Assembly (NCBI RefSeq): GCF_000003605.2
Contig: NW_003137827.1
Coordinates: 425,754-455,731, forward strand
From: Saccoglossus kowalevskii
Lineage: Eukaryota > Hemichordata > Enteropneusta > Harrimaniidae
Direction of reading: 5' to 3'
DNA length: 29,978 nucleotides
Both the position numbers and the translations under genes were made by a program. Under the pieces are notes generated by a model. The model ran no database searches. It was given only the letters and a program-made list of their open reading frames with translations, and was not told the origin of the DNA. Positions 18,411-29,258 of this stretch are shown here, piece by piece (the stretch's first letter is position 1; each line of letters begins with the position of its first letter).

Positions 18411-19661
18411 GAGATCCCCCTGACACGTGTGGAGAACCCGTGGAGAAGAGATTTTACCCCTGACAGTACCACAATAAGATTATGGAACGCAACTGAAGTC
18501 GTTGTTTGTTTTTGCTCATTTCCGTATATTATACATTTGAATTGCCATACCCAGGTATGACTGAAACTGCCTTGTCTGTCATCCAAACAGAGTTCCTGAA
18601 TGACAAAATTCATATTAAAGACCAAACGAAGAAATACAAGAAAGCCACTAAACACATCAGAGAATTCTGAATTTAAGGACTAGATAATGTATCTTCATTT
18701 CAAAATAAGACAAGTTTTCTTGTATTTCTTGTTTTTAGAAAGTATTTTCCTACAAAATTCTATTTCTAGCTATACTCCCAAATTACTTGTATCAGGAAAA
18801 AGGGGGTTCTCAAATTAAGATAAATCGTAAAGTAAGAAGAATTTCTAATACATGTGAGAATTTAAGACTAAGATTTTATTTCTTGCTCAAGAAGTTATTA
18901 AGAAAAGAAAATTCATGAATTGAGATTCACTTTTACTTGTCTTTTCTTCAAATAAGAAAATGAAATGAGAAATTCTTTTTCTTGATTCGGGAAAACTTTT
19001 TCTTGTTTCAAGATACACAATATTCCGAGGTACAAGTAATAATATCTAAGTATACTCCCAAGATAAAATGTATTATGAAAATTTATTTTGGATTAAGACA
19101 AGTTTTTTTTTAGAACTTAGACAAATATTTTAGCAGTGAAGGTATCAGGTCAGGTATGTACATATAACATATTGCTTCAAGCACTGAGACAGTCGCAGTT
19201 CCGTATTTGTAAACCATTTCAAATTCCGTTTTTTCGGGTTACATTTCAAGTTTTGTACACTACAGGTGCAGTCAACGGAGCTGTTCGTGAAAAAATATGT
19301 TCGCAAGTGATTTTTAGCGGGCAGGAAAAATAAAACATCTTCAGTGGGAGGGCATTACAAATAGGGAATTCCAGTAGGAGAAGATTTTTATTCAGAGGGC
19401 AGGCAAGTTCCATTTTTAGATTGAGCGGGTAAGGGCAAAATGCAGAATTTTCCGCCAATTGCCAAAGGGGAGGAATGTTTAGACTGGCCAAAGAGGAATA
19501 GTCCAATGGCGCTACTCACACCTACATGTAAAGCTAGGCTTTATGTTGCCCAGACGAGTCATTTGACTGTAACAATTAGGTACATTTCTCCAATTTGTAA
19601 CAAATTCAAAACGCCGCGTTTCGCAACTCATCTCTTTCTTGAGTATCAACTCCTATTCAAG
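18411..19661. other. A/T-rich spacer with degenerate repeats
   Basis: 18700-19120 is rich in agaa/ttct and contains diverged direct copies about 280 bp apart (ctatactcccaaattac near 18770, gtatactcccaagataa near 19050). 19310-19470 holds loosely repeated G-rich words (gcgggcagg, gagggcagg, gagcgggtaaggg). No gene recognised. Confidence 0.45.
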
Positions 19662-19669
19662 ATGGCGGC
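19659..19669 (+). promoter_or_regulatory. YY1-type initiator (aagATGGCGGC)
   Basis: Canonical AAGATGGCGGC over an ATG at 19662, the same architecture as at 4353. Confidence 0.55.
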
Positions 19670-19829
19670 CCCATCTAGAAAATTAGTGAAATCGCGTTTA
19701 TCGTTTATACGCCAACTGATTGTGGTTCCCAGTCAGTCTATTAGCAATCTGGGACCGTGTGAACATTCGAAAGAAAATAATCACGAAATCGCCTGTTTAG
19801 TTGACTCGTTTTATACGATTAATACGTGA
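19662..19829 (+). CDS. Short ORF from a YY1-type start; possible first exon
   Basis: ATG at 19662 opens 55 codons beginning MAAPSRKLVKSRLSFIRQLI and ending SFYTINT before TGA. The N-terminus is basic. No domain recognised. It could be a first exon for the RPA-like sequence from 20953, but a donor joining them in phase was not established. Confidence 0.4.
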   Translation: MAAPSRKLVKSRLSFIRQLIVVPSQSISNLGPCEHSKENNHEIACLVDSFYTINT

Positions 19830-20952
19830 AGCTCTGAAAACGACCAAATCTGATAAAAGGAAAAGCCGCGTTGTCAGTATACTAATAAACTACCATGTGA
19901 ACACTCCTAAAGTAAACATTTGCACAAATTTCCTTTAGGAAGTGTTAATCGCGGGATTCAAACGTTACACTTTGAAAGATATTTTTTTCCCCCGAGAATA
20001 CTAACAGCGTAGCAATGCCACCATAGTTGTCTGACACCACCATGCTCAAGATCATTACCGTCATGACTGCTTTCGCACCTCTACTATTGTCTTCCGAGCT
20101 CCACGTAATGCTTAGAAAACTTGTTATCAATACGTTCAACTTGCTCCCCATCATAGCTGTTAACCTTTTGACTTATTTAAATTTACAGACCCTTTTAACA
20201 ACGTTTTTACCGGTGAGGGCACTCTAATCAGAACGCTACGTTTATGTCAAGTTAACTAAAATACCGCGTTCTGAGTAGATCCCTTTTTAGTAAACCTTGT
20301 GTTTTTTAAGAAGCATAAATTCCACACATATAAATTTAAGCACATGCTCTTTATAACTTATACCTTATTTTCTATTCCAGGTTTAATCACATAGAAACAT
20401 TACCAGCTATTTATTGCAAATGTAAGACTCATAATATATCTTTTCATTTCAATTCATGTTTTGCTAACTTACTTGGAATTATAGTCTATAGTTATTATCA
20501 ATTTATCCATATAAATACAAAAACAGAAACATAAAATGATCATCTACTTCAAAATTAATCAATAATGCCTCAAATTTTTATCTTTTGTTAAGTCTACGAT
20601 GTACAATAATAACTCCATTTGAACTATTAAATTTTCAATGATTATGAAATTGATGATTACACAAATGCAATGCAATACCTTTAAATATAATAACTAACAT
20701 TTTAATATTTATAAACAGTTTTACAATGATATGTTCAATATTGTTCAATTCTTCGACTCAATACAATACATTTTTTTAAAACTTGGTGTAAATGACTTTC
20801 TATACTATTCTTTGGTCAAAATCAGTGGATTGTGCACAAACCAAAAATTCATTAGTAATTAATATTATATTTATTCATGTTTATATCCTACATATTGTAA
20901 CATATCAAACATATTATTGGTCTAATCAAACTTATATATTTTTGTTATACAG
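19830..20952. other. A/T-rich, intron-like spacer
   Basis: No supported coding region. It ends with an acceptor (atatttttgttatacag) before the RPA-like sequence. Confidence 0.5.
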
Positions 20953-21969
20953 GTGAAACCTTCAAGCAGTTTCAACGAATCAGCTGTAGGCTACGTACAT
21001 CGCATTTCCACAATGAAAAAGGGGGAAAAAAGCAATTCTTCTCCTTTATTTAGATTGCAAAATGCTGAAGATGATAATGTGGGAACACAGGCAATCTGCT
21101 TCAGCCCCAAAAAGACTACTACTAAAAGAGTACCAAACAAATGCTGTTCCGATTACGGTAATATTACGATTAAGTAATATAAAAAAAGAAATAGAAAGTT
21201 CAGGTAACACAAAACTTGTGATACAAGATGCATCGAACGTAAAAGGCACAAAATCGACTTTCCCACCAAGTGGTGCATTCAAATGTCCTGAAATTAACCT
21301 GGAACCCATTAATGAATACCCAGTTGGAGATAGTGTGTATCAACCTAGATGCTGCATTATCAAAAATGTATGAAATAACCCAAATGGCTAGTTATAATTG
21401 CACACAGAAACGCAAAGTTTATGCAGTTTTTGGCCAACAAAAGTGCCCCATCATGTTATATAATGACCTCTGTCATTCTACAGAATTGTACAAGTCGTAC
21501 CTTATTAGTCCATCAAAATTAAGAATAACAGAAGACGATGACAGGTACTTGACAACACCAGACACCGAGATAGAATGTAAAGAGGTGGATTATTATCAAG
21601 GGGCCTGTGAGGAACTGATAGAAGACATTCAATAATACAATCAAGGGGAGAGTGATCTCAATAAAAGAAATTCTACTATTTAATGAATGTATTTCTTGTG
21701 GTGCACACATCACAACAGACAACCACGATATCATCACTTGTACAAAGTGTGGTAATTCAACCTTAAAAGAACTGTGCAAAGAGAATGGAAAGATAATTTT
21801 CAATATGAAATCCAATGATTCTACTCTGAAAGAACTAACTGGTTTCCTGCCAGAATTCAACCAATTTCCTAACTATGTTGAAATTTTCAAAAACATTAAA
21901 TATGCAGCAGGAACTTTACGCAAAGCAGGTCCACCTGTCCAATGCAGAAAAAAAAAAACACTGCAGTAA
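20953..21969 (+). pseudogene. RPA-like OB-fold/zinc-ribbon protein, frameshifted
   Basis: After an acceptor at 20951-20952 the sequence is protein-like in successive frames: SAVGYVHRISTMKKGEKSNS and AICFSPKK (frame 1), LLLKEYQTNAVPITVILRLS (frame 2), DAALSKMYEITQMASYNCTQ, PIMLYNDLCHSTELYKSYLI and ECKEVDYYQGACEELIEDIQ (frame 3), then ILLFNECISCGAHITTDNHD and ITCTKCGN from 21652 (frame 1). The layout of OB-fold strands followed by a C-x2-C...C-x2-C ribbon fits a replication protein A-like family I have seen as multicopy, unannotated genes in invertebrates. Single-stranded DNA binding is inferred. At least three frameshifts make it a pseudogene. Confidence 0.62.
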
Positions 21970-22035
21970 TCACAAACATTAAGCACATAACTGGTGTATC
22001 GCCTGCTCAATATTGTCTCATCGTATTCTTCAGCT

Positions 22036-22206
22036 CAACTTGTAGTTACTGATGTACATGTATTTATACTTGTACTAGCACTTGTTGTAGTTATCTGTCT
22101 TTTTAGTTGTACTTGTGTAGTTGCGTTGTGGCTGTGCTTGTCGTATTAGTTGTACTTAGGCTTGTAGTTGCTGTACTAATTGAAATGTAGTTTAAACTTG
22201 TAGTCA
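22036..22206 (+). repeat. Degenerate (cttgtagtt) repeat in the 3' region of the RPA-like pseudogene
   Basis: Words such as cttgtagtt, agttgtactt and cttgttgtagtt recur at irregular spacing through 170 bp. It reads as a decayed short tandem repeat. Confidence 0.55.
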
Positions 22207-22251
22207 CAGCTGAATACACTAATACTGTATGTCAATATAAATGTAAATCAT

Positions 22252-22257
22252 AATAAA
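22252..22257 (+). terminator. Polyadenylation signal AATAAA
   Basis: AATAAA lies 280 bp past the last frame of the RPA-like pseudogene, with no other gene between. Confidence 0.45.
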
Positions 22258-22629
22258 CAACTTTACAGCTCTCTATTGGGCCTTCAAATATTACCCAGGT
22301 TCCTCGTTATATTACCGATAATTCAATGTAATTATACATGGCTGACTGTCAGCCATCTGAATGATAAAAAAAACATCAAAACTGCCCATTTTCACCATTC
22401 CATAACTGGATTTATGTCAAACCTTCACATAATCTGTTAAAACTTGGTACCTTGATGCACATTATTTTTATTATATTTTTCCGATCTGAATAGTAAATTG
22501 AGAAGTACTGAGTCTGGTATAGCAGGTAAAGATGGCTGTGTACTGTTGTCTGCGGATGCCACAGTTAAGTTGTTAGGAATAAAGTAAACTGTAGCAGTGT
22601 TGCTGACTCTCTGTTTTACTACAGCAAAT

Positions 22630-23341
22630 CATGCTTACAGTTTGTGTTTATTGTAAAACCCAGCAGAAGGGAGCAAGTTTGCGTACGGGAAATCTGATGT
22701 GTCTAGCTTGTGATTCGAAATGAAATGTCGATGCGATTGTCCAACTCCGACCGCACAGTCCAGACATGACGGATGACAGTCCAAGCAAAATCACAATGCA
22801 ATCAATTACTTCAAGTCTACTTACAACCGATGAAGGGGTATCTACGTTAAAAAAGATCAAGTAAGTTTCGCTACCTCAATGGATTTTTTCAATGATCGGT
22901 TAGAAAAAACCCTGTGTTTCTGATCTTGAGAGATCGAACAAAGAGTTGAAAGAAACGAATGCCAAGTTACGTAATCGTGTTTCTGTATTGGAATCCGAGG
23001 CAGCTAAACAAAACCAATGCTCTCGTCGTACAAATCCAAAAATCATCAAGATTCGTGAACAGGACGACAAAGACACAGATAAATTAACTTTATCGGTTAT
23101 GAAAGAAGTGAATCCAGAAATAAAGTTAGCAGACATAGACGTCACTCATCGCATTGGAAAAACACTGATCCAAACTCAACATGGTACACAACGACATAGA
23201 GATATAATTAGTTATTATCAGTTATATAGTTCACTACTTGTAGAACGAATTCGTAAGCTAAAGAATATAACCAACAGAAAGTTGGGATTTACTTCTAGTA
23301 ATAATATCTTTATTAATGGTAATCTGTGTCGTGTCAGCTGA
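22630..23341 (+). pseudogene. LINE ORF1 (zinc ribbon, coiled coil, RNA-binding-like part)
   Basis: ATG at 22630 opens MLTVCVYCKTQQKGASLRTG, then NLMCLACDSK, a C-x2-C...C-x2-C pair, and stops at TGA. Another frame (22910-23341) gives a coiled coil (LERSNKELKETNAKLRNRVS) and a segment with DTDKLTLSVMKEV, ADIDVTHRIGK and RKLGFTSSNNIFINGNL. The order zinc-binding, coiled coil, then ..DIDRSHRVG.. is that of CR1/Jockey/L1-type ORF1 proteins, which coat LINE RNA. The stop and shifts show decay. ORF2 begins 165 bp downstream, as expected. Confidence 0.8.
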
Positions 23342-23505
23342 TGGGAGAAGTTAGTACTGCAAAAAAGGCAGCCGACTTTCGTTTCCATTGAACTCAGAAT
23401 GGCCGTATTAACATCAAGAAAAACCCTCAGGCAATAGGAAGAATGCCAAATATTGTCAATGTTAATTCAACATTTACATACATTTTGCATTTGTTATGAT
23501 TTAAC

Positions 23506-23745
23506 ATGAATTGCGACGATCAGTCTTATATTGATAATATTTTTAATGTCAAAAAACTTTACAAACAAACCAATTTAATGAAATATTTAGCCCCATGTGG
23601 AATGAATCAATTTCTGTTTCTCACACATTTTGGTAATGTAAGTAATTTCTTTGAAGATTGTAACCCTTTTCATGTGGTCGCTGTTTCGGAAACTTGGGGG
23701 GGGGGGGAAACCTTGAAAATCCAAATTTATACCAAATTAAAAATT
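23506..23745 (+). pseudogene. LINE ORF2 start: endonuclease N-terminus, truncated
   Basis: ATG at 23506; the block NPFHVVAVSETW at 23662-23697 matches the ..FDVIAVSETWL strand of APE-type LINE endonucleases. A run of 12 Gs (23696-23707) follows directly and shifts the frame to NPNLYQIKNY. Recognisable homology ends near 23745, so most of ORF2 is absent. It could be the family of the minus-strand LINE at 2075-9462, but the parts do not overlap. Confidence 0.75.
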
Positions 23746-25082
23746 ACTGGTGGAGTGTATTCAGTCTACCAAAAGAAGTTAGCCAATCCTCGGATCTGTG
23801 ACAATGGGTAAGCACGCGGGAGCACACAATGAATGGTGATGACAAAGTGCATACAGTTAACTAAGCTATTTTATTCTCTAAACCTCATCAACAGATATTC
23901 ATACTCAAAAATTAACATGAAACTTGTGCACAAGAACTTATCACTAATAAATCACGTTAATCGACAAATCAACGACTTCAATCTATTATCCATTTATGCG
24001 AAATACAACAATATGCTTAATACATAGTTACGTAAAACTAAGTTGGGCCATACAAGGCCTTCGGGTCAGGGAATTAAGGCAAGGCAAAGCAAAACTGTGA
24101 TAAAGTTTACAGTATCAGTGTCCTATTGTAGTCCTGCAGTGTTCTGTTACGCTCCCCAAATCTTGGCATCGACGATACTTCAGCTCCCATCCACATCAAG
24201 TCCATAGAGCTTCTAAGACTGCCTGTGCCACCAGTAACCGATCCGGGTAGATATAATAGAAACCATTCACCACCACCAGTTGCCAATATTAACGTACGTC
24301 CACACGTACTATTCATACGCTTCTATTCATCGCTTTAACACCATATAAATAATTGTGTCTACACGACACTCCAAAATATGCAAAGTACGACTTACGGTTG
24401 ATATGCCGTCACTCCTCCCTGTTCCATTCAGCAAAGGACAGAACCACTGAAACCAACAACTCGCCCTGTCTCAGTGTCTGTACACAGGTATAAACGTAAC
24501 GCTGGTCGACTATTAGTCTGGTTCTGCAGCATGAGCAAGGTGACGAAGAGCCTGAAATGCCCTTACAAACTGCTGCTAGGCAGAGCTGAATACGGTGCTC
24601 ATACTTCGACGGCCCGTGGTGTACTTACTGACTTACCACGTTCACCACACAACTCCCATGAATTTACATAACACAGTCACCTGCAAGACGCATGCAACCT
24701 AACATTCCCATTCATACGCAAATACCCACTTCTAACGCTGTACAAAGCAAATACAACACTTGGCTTGGTGAGGCTCGACCAAGAGTCGGGCCAATTTTAT
24801 TGTTAAATTTAGCTCGCATTTTTATTTACATTTAAATAGCCTGATTTTCCTACAACACCCATTGATGATAATTTTACATCTTGTAATTCTGATTGGCAGA
24901 TTTATCTACCCTAGGACTGCAAGTAGTGAACACATTTTTTCACCCGCTTTTTATTTGTAAAAACAGTGGGTTGAATTTGAGTTAAAAGACATTTCGATGT
25001 TCTGGAGGGTTACATTCTGCATAAAAACGACTGAGCATTTCATACAACACTATTTTGTAAATGTTCTTATTCTTTATTTCAG
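23746..25082. other. Unassigned region, GC-richer at 24040-24780
   Basis: Base composition in 24040-24780 is visibly richer in C and G than the surroundings (runs like ccaccaccagttgcc and cgtacgtccacacgtac). Open frames there (plus 24474-24671, minus 24316-24107) have no recognised motif. Probably a fragment of a different element. Confidence 0.4.
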
Positions 25083-25312
25083 TACTATCTAATGTAATCT
25101 ATGACAATGCTTGCAATCTTCATCAGTACTGCCTCAACAGAGTTCCATTGTTCCATCATTTTATTGTTGATAAACGGCACTGGGGGAATCACACATATTG
25201 CAGTAGCGGTTATAAATTGAAGAACTATCCAGTAATAAAAAAAGATTATCTCAATCGGTGAAATTGCTGTGCAACAGTGCAATTGGAAAGAGACCACCCC
25301 ATATGTTATGAA
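25083..25312 (+). pseudogene. KDZ-like transposase exon
   Basis: Acceptor ttcttattctttatttcag (25081-25082) opens LSNVIYDNACNLHQYCLNRV, then FIVDKRHWGNHTYCSSGYKL and KNYPVI, with TGA at 25259-25261. A shifted frame continues IGEIAVQQCNWK. The combination Y-D-x-A-C-x-L-x-x-Y-C...D..HW.NH..C..GY..........E..NS is one I know from KDZ-superfamily-like transposases and HMGXB3-related proteins of animals. The Asp of YDNAC and the D of VDKRHW are the expected conserved acids. Other exons were not found. Confidence 0.65.
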
Positions 25313-25384
25313 TTTTTATATATAACTTCATATATATATATAAGTATGGAACGCCAATGCCAATCTAAATTTATATTACTAATA

Positions 25385-25452
25385 CACCCCATTATATGGT
25401 TGTGTAACACCATTATATGCAAACACCATTATATTATATGCTGACACCATGT
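25385..25452 (+). repeat. Short repeat of acaccattatat
   Basis: Four imperfect copies (acaccccattatatgg, acaccattatatgc, acaccattatattatatg, acaccatgttgg) at spacings of about 17-23 bp. A (ta)n run lies just upstream near 25330. Confidence 0.6.
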
Positions 25453-25614
25453 TGGTTCACTATGTGAGAAATGACAGAAACTATTTACACATTGGAGGTA
25501 AAATATTTTCTACCAATTGTCAAATATTTTTTATATAATCTTATTTCTTTGTAATAAAAATACTCACCTAAGTACAATATTACCTGTTGAGAGTAATAAC
25601 AGTCGCTTTGGACA

Positions 25615-25842
25615 CTACTGTGAAGAGCACTCACTGGACACTGTTGTCTTCAGAATAAACTGTAGCTTCATGGTGAAAAGTTCCTTTTCATTTCCCCGTA
25701 CATTTACTGGATTCACATCGAGGTCAATAGTTGAACATATTTGCAGCCAGCATGCCTTACTCCCCACAAACTGAATGTTTAAATACAAGTCATATACTTT
25801 GAGAAATATGTGAGCAGTCTGGTTTACATCACGATTATCCAA
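25615..25842 (-). pseudogene. Continuation of the OTU-associated minus-strand protein
   Basis: Open for 75 codons: DVNQTAHIFLKVYDLYLNIQ, then GSKACWLQICSTIDLDVNPV and VRGNEKELFTMKLQ. It continues by a small shift from the segment ending IDNWIIVM at 25824. A plus-strand ORF overlaps (25517-25774). The minus strand is preferred because it continues the OTU reading. No domain name can be given. Confidence 0.4.
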
Positions 25843-25976
25843 TTGTCAATCGGACGAGTGTTTACAAGCTTGATATGCACTCCATTTTCTAGCAATCCTT
25901 CTCTTCCCCATGGTAGCACACTTGGGTATTCAGAGGATGAATCACCTGATAGAAATTTACAAACTTCAGCAATCGA
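25824..25976 (-). pseudogene. Protein segment with an NTRPIDNW motif
   Basis: 51 codons: SIAEVCKFLSGDSSSEYPSV, then LPWGREGLLENGVHIKLVNT and RPIDNWIIVM before TAA. It follows the OTU segment after a shift. I associate ..NTC.IDN... with peptidase-like domains in multicopy transposon proteins. If that is right, the Cys is Arg here. Recollection only. Confidence 0.4.
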
Positions 25977-26163
25977 TATTTTGCATTCTCATTACCTGTA
26001 ATTTATCCATATTTTCTATCATATATTGTACACAATCCCTTCTAATTTCCAGATGGGAGATTTCATTTCCTCTAATTGTTGATACCTGAAACACAACAGC
26101 ATGGAGGAGGCCATTTCCATCGCCTGTTGTTTCTGGTACAGATATACAGAGTGTATGTTTATT
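25966..26163 (-). pseudogene. OTU-like cysteine-protease domain with Cys to Gly
   Basis: Open minus-strand reading without an ATG: SVPETTGDGNGLLHAVVFQV, then STIRGNEISHLEIRRDCVQY and MIENMDKLQ. OTU proteases have (G)DGNCL.HA(V/I)S followed 20-30 residues later by ..LR...V.YM..N. Both blocks are present at the right spacing. The catalytic Cys codon reads GGC (Gly) at 26113-26111. OTU domains cut ubiquitin linkages and also occur in large eukaryotic transposons. With Gly at the nucleophile this copy should be inactive. It lies downstream of, and opposite to, the KDZ-like exon. Confidence 0.65.
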
Positions 26164-28525
26164 TCAGTGTTTTGGTATTGTAATGCCATTGACTGTGACT
26201 CGTCGATTGCACCTGCTTCATGTACTCTTTTAATAACAAAAAATAATGATAATTGAAGAATATTTGAATATTCATATAGTGACATGACAGTAGTGAAAGT
26301 GTTACAATGAATAACCATAGTAACCCGACACAGTGATTGCCATTACAATAGTTATTTCATTTGAAAAATGCAAGCGTTCAATGATCATCTATCAAGCAAT
26401 TAAACAAAACCAAGAACCATAATAATACATCATGCACAAACCCAATACTTAACACACATACATATCAGATACAGTGTAAAATAAAATAATAGCTGCACAT
26501 GCATCATAGATATATTGTACTCAATGAAATTGTAACACGGGCCAGACATAGAAATCTTTATAATTTCTGTCTATGAAGTACACAATGGGAGTCTCTGCGG
26601 TTAGTATGTCTGTGTATCCATGTGTGCGTTTGGGGTGTCAACATTGTTAATGTAAAGTTAGATGAAAGTCATCACAAAGTGATGACAGCCCTACCAAGTT
26701 TTTGTCCCAGACTATTTTCATAATTTGACTAAATATCAATATAAAGTTTGTGTGGCTTAGGTTTAGTAAGGGGAAGGTATGGTACAATTTATATTTATAA
26801 TAACAAAAGCATAGTCAATAATTTAGATTAGATCATGACCATGTGGTGAACAACTAAAAACGGCCATATGTATTGGCAGAAGCTGACCTGCCGTTAACAA
26901 ACGTTAACCTGTTTGATACAAAAAACATTTATTCAAATAATGATACAACTTCATACTAGTAGCACACTGTATACATGCAATCAATTGGTAATACGTCAGG
27001 TAAATGGTTGCTAGTAGGACAAGCGAGATTCAATAATAACAAAATGTAGCACAGTCATTACTGCTTTCGCCTGACTCTGCTCTTATGGCAAGTTCAAAAA
27101 GAAAAAAAACGCCAAAAAAACAACTTCTCACATACTCCTGAAAGGCTTTTGCGATTATGTTGAAATATATTTGCAATTCTAGTAATTGATTTTGACTTTC
27201 CTTCATGATTTATTGAATTAAATTGGTAGGTGTAATATATTTAAAACAGTAACAAATATTTCAGCCAGTTTGGTCTTAAAAAAAACAATTAATGGCACGC
27301 ACATAAAAGACATACAAATGTAACAGAGTACTCTGAATACTTGTGTGGAAGAACTATGGTCACATTGTCATTTAACCACAAATACAGATAAGTTGAAATA
27401 AGGTACATCACATACTGATACTTCTAGAATTAGTGCTTTCTAACTTGATGTCATTTTGCCACAAACTTTTTGTATCCGCATTTCCTAGATTTTTTGATTG
27501 AACGCAGCATTTACAGTTCAGTCCAAATTGCATTGTAACAATGTCGGAGCCGGTGGCCGCTTGTTGGTGTGCAACTTATCATTTGACAATGACTTGTTTG
27601 GCTATAGTCCTCGTTAGAATTAGGGGAAATTTTATTCATGTCCGAAATAAATTATTGGCTGGGGGTAGTATCAACAGAAATTAGATGTATTAAATGACTC
27701 TTCCAAAATTAATATAAATACAAAAAATGCATGAATAGCATATATTACCTGAATTTAATTTTCAGGCTCACGTACAAATACAAAACATTTTATCGACCAC
27801 CAAAGCAGGAAACATTGTTTAAGATGTATATAGTGCTTATTAGAAACAACACACTGAAGGTGGAGTCCAAACTACGCAAATTTCCCATATTTATGACCTT
27901 GGGAGGGCGCTCTAACCCAAACATTTCTCCACTCCCGGGTGGATAGATCCAACATGGCTGCTCTCCATAGACAACACATACAACAACAGAAAAACGATGT
28001 ACCAAGGGCAAAAACTGGACTGTTCAGATCCATCTGAAGCCACAGTTAATGTTAAAACGTTGGCTGTCGTGTAGATGAGGAGCATCAACTTCAGGGTAAT
28101 AATCGGAACTGTTTCATTCTCATATCAGTCACTGATGTCAAGCACACACAGTTTAAAAGTTGTGTGGCAATATTCTTTCAGTCTTGTTTTACTGTTATCA
28201 TGTCAAACACTCGCAAATCAGACATGATGATTTCATATAATAATTACTAGTTACTGTAAATTAACTCTTTATATTGAAAAAAAGTTTAATTGATGTTGAG
28301 TATTTTCAGTTCAACCACTGCTAGAGGAAATACAGCTGGGCCATTGTAATGTTGGATGTCTCCTTCATTGTCTACTCTGGAACTGCTAAAATATCATAAG
28401 CAGATGTGTCTTGACAGTAATCTCTGAAATAGGTGAATCTTAAGAGTAATTTCCAAGTCTGACATAATATGTAACATTAAACTGTCTTTCAGAGTTAAAG
28501 ATTATATTCAAGGTGGTCTGGATAA
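26164..28525. other. Mostly A/T-rich DNA; two weak ATG contexts
   Basis: 26228-26164 is open on the minus strand after a possible acceptor and may be the upstream part of the OTU protein. Starts at 27541 (aacaATGTCGGAGCCGG) and 27955 (ccaacATGGCTGCTC) have good contexts but open only about 48 and 28 codons without recognised domains. Otherwise nothing supported. Confidence 0.4.
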
Positions 28526-28660
28526 AATAATAAAATTGATCCATACAATGGCAGCAATGTTAGGCGAAAGTTAGGAGGAAAGGAACTTCTTTGCCAAGCT
28601 GATTTATTCCCTGCTTTCTTTGAACCACCTAAACACGGACGGAATTCTGTTTTGTCAAAG
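28526..28660 (+). CDS. Penultimate exon of an unrecognised plus-strand gene
   Basis: Open from just after a stop: KIDPYNGSNVRRKLGGKELL, then CQADLFPAFFEPPKHGRNSV and LSK, with donor TCAAAG|GTAAGA at 28661. The true exon start is unclear; a ctgtctttcag acceptor lies near 28491 but in another phase. It joins in phase 0 with the next exon. Family not recognised. Confidence 0.5.
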
Positions 28661-28976
28661 GTAAGATTTGTACCAAATGTATTTTTTTATGTCAGTGGTT
28701 TTATTCTGTTTGAATTTGTTTTGGCCTCTGCCTTAAATATAAATTCATACCATAAAATATTGGTAAGTAATAATCATTTATTACAAATGTTGATATATTA
28801 ATGTTATATATTAAACATAGGGAAACCTGTTCTGATAAAATGGGAATTTGAGTTTCAGTAACTCCTGAGTAGAAACAATGGTAAACTACAAGACATGCCA
28901 AACGTTTGACAGTTTTATATAAACATGCAACTTATTCACTAATAAGGAGGACTAATATATATATCTTTTTAAACAG

Positions 28977-29102
28977 GTGCCACCTGGAATGGATTATGGT
29001 GCTATGTGCCATTTTCTGGTAAATCAACCTCTGCAAGATGAGGCAAAAGGATGTGACGGATTATTGGAAAATATACACCTTACCGATGATGTTTTACAAT
29101 GA
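28977..29102 (+). CDS. Last exon of the same gene
   Basis: Acceptor atctttttaaacag at 28975-28976. 41 codons: VPPGMDYGAMCHFLVNQPLQ, then DEAKGCDGLLENIHLTDDVL and Q, TGA at 29100-29102, AATAAA at 29104-29109. The in-phase junction and immediate polyadenylation signal support a real terminal exon. Function unknown. It sits just upstream of the THAP transposase on the same strand and could be its transposon partner gene. Confidence 0.55.
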   Translation: MPPGMDYGAMCHFLVNQPLQDEAKGCDGLLENIHLTDDVLQ

Positions 29103-29103
29103 A

Positions 29104-29109
29104 AATAAA
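29104..29109 (+). terminator. Polyadenylation signal AATAAA
   Basis: Two bases after the TGA of the exon above. Confidence 0.5.
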
Positions 29110-29258
29110 CATGAAGAGTGTGTGAAGATACTGGAGTGTTTAGCGAATTTAACAGGATGTTTTTTCTAAAGCTTATGGTATGTACAGACATAATATTCAC
29201 AACACAATAACAGGATGTATACATTTTAAAACCATAGAAGCAATTGTCTCATTCATCC

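Noticed and set aside
17921-18655. Long ORFs crossing the N gap.
   Set aside because: They are open only because Ns were translated as X.
3803-21168. A 17-bp word (attacggtaatattacg) shared by the solo LTR (3803) and the RPA-like pseudogene (21152).
   Set aside because: It is largely self-complementary and the flanks do not match, so it is more likely chance than a shared repeat.
24107-24316. Minus-strand ORF in the GC-rich island.
   Set aside because: No motif; openness is explained by composition.
25517-25774. Plus-strand 85-codon ORF.
   Set aside because: The opposite strand continues the OTU-associated reading. The plus frame has no recognised motif, though the choice is not certain.
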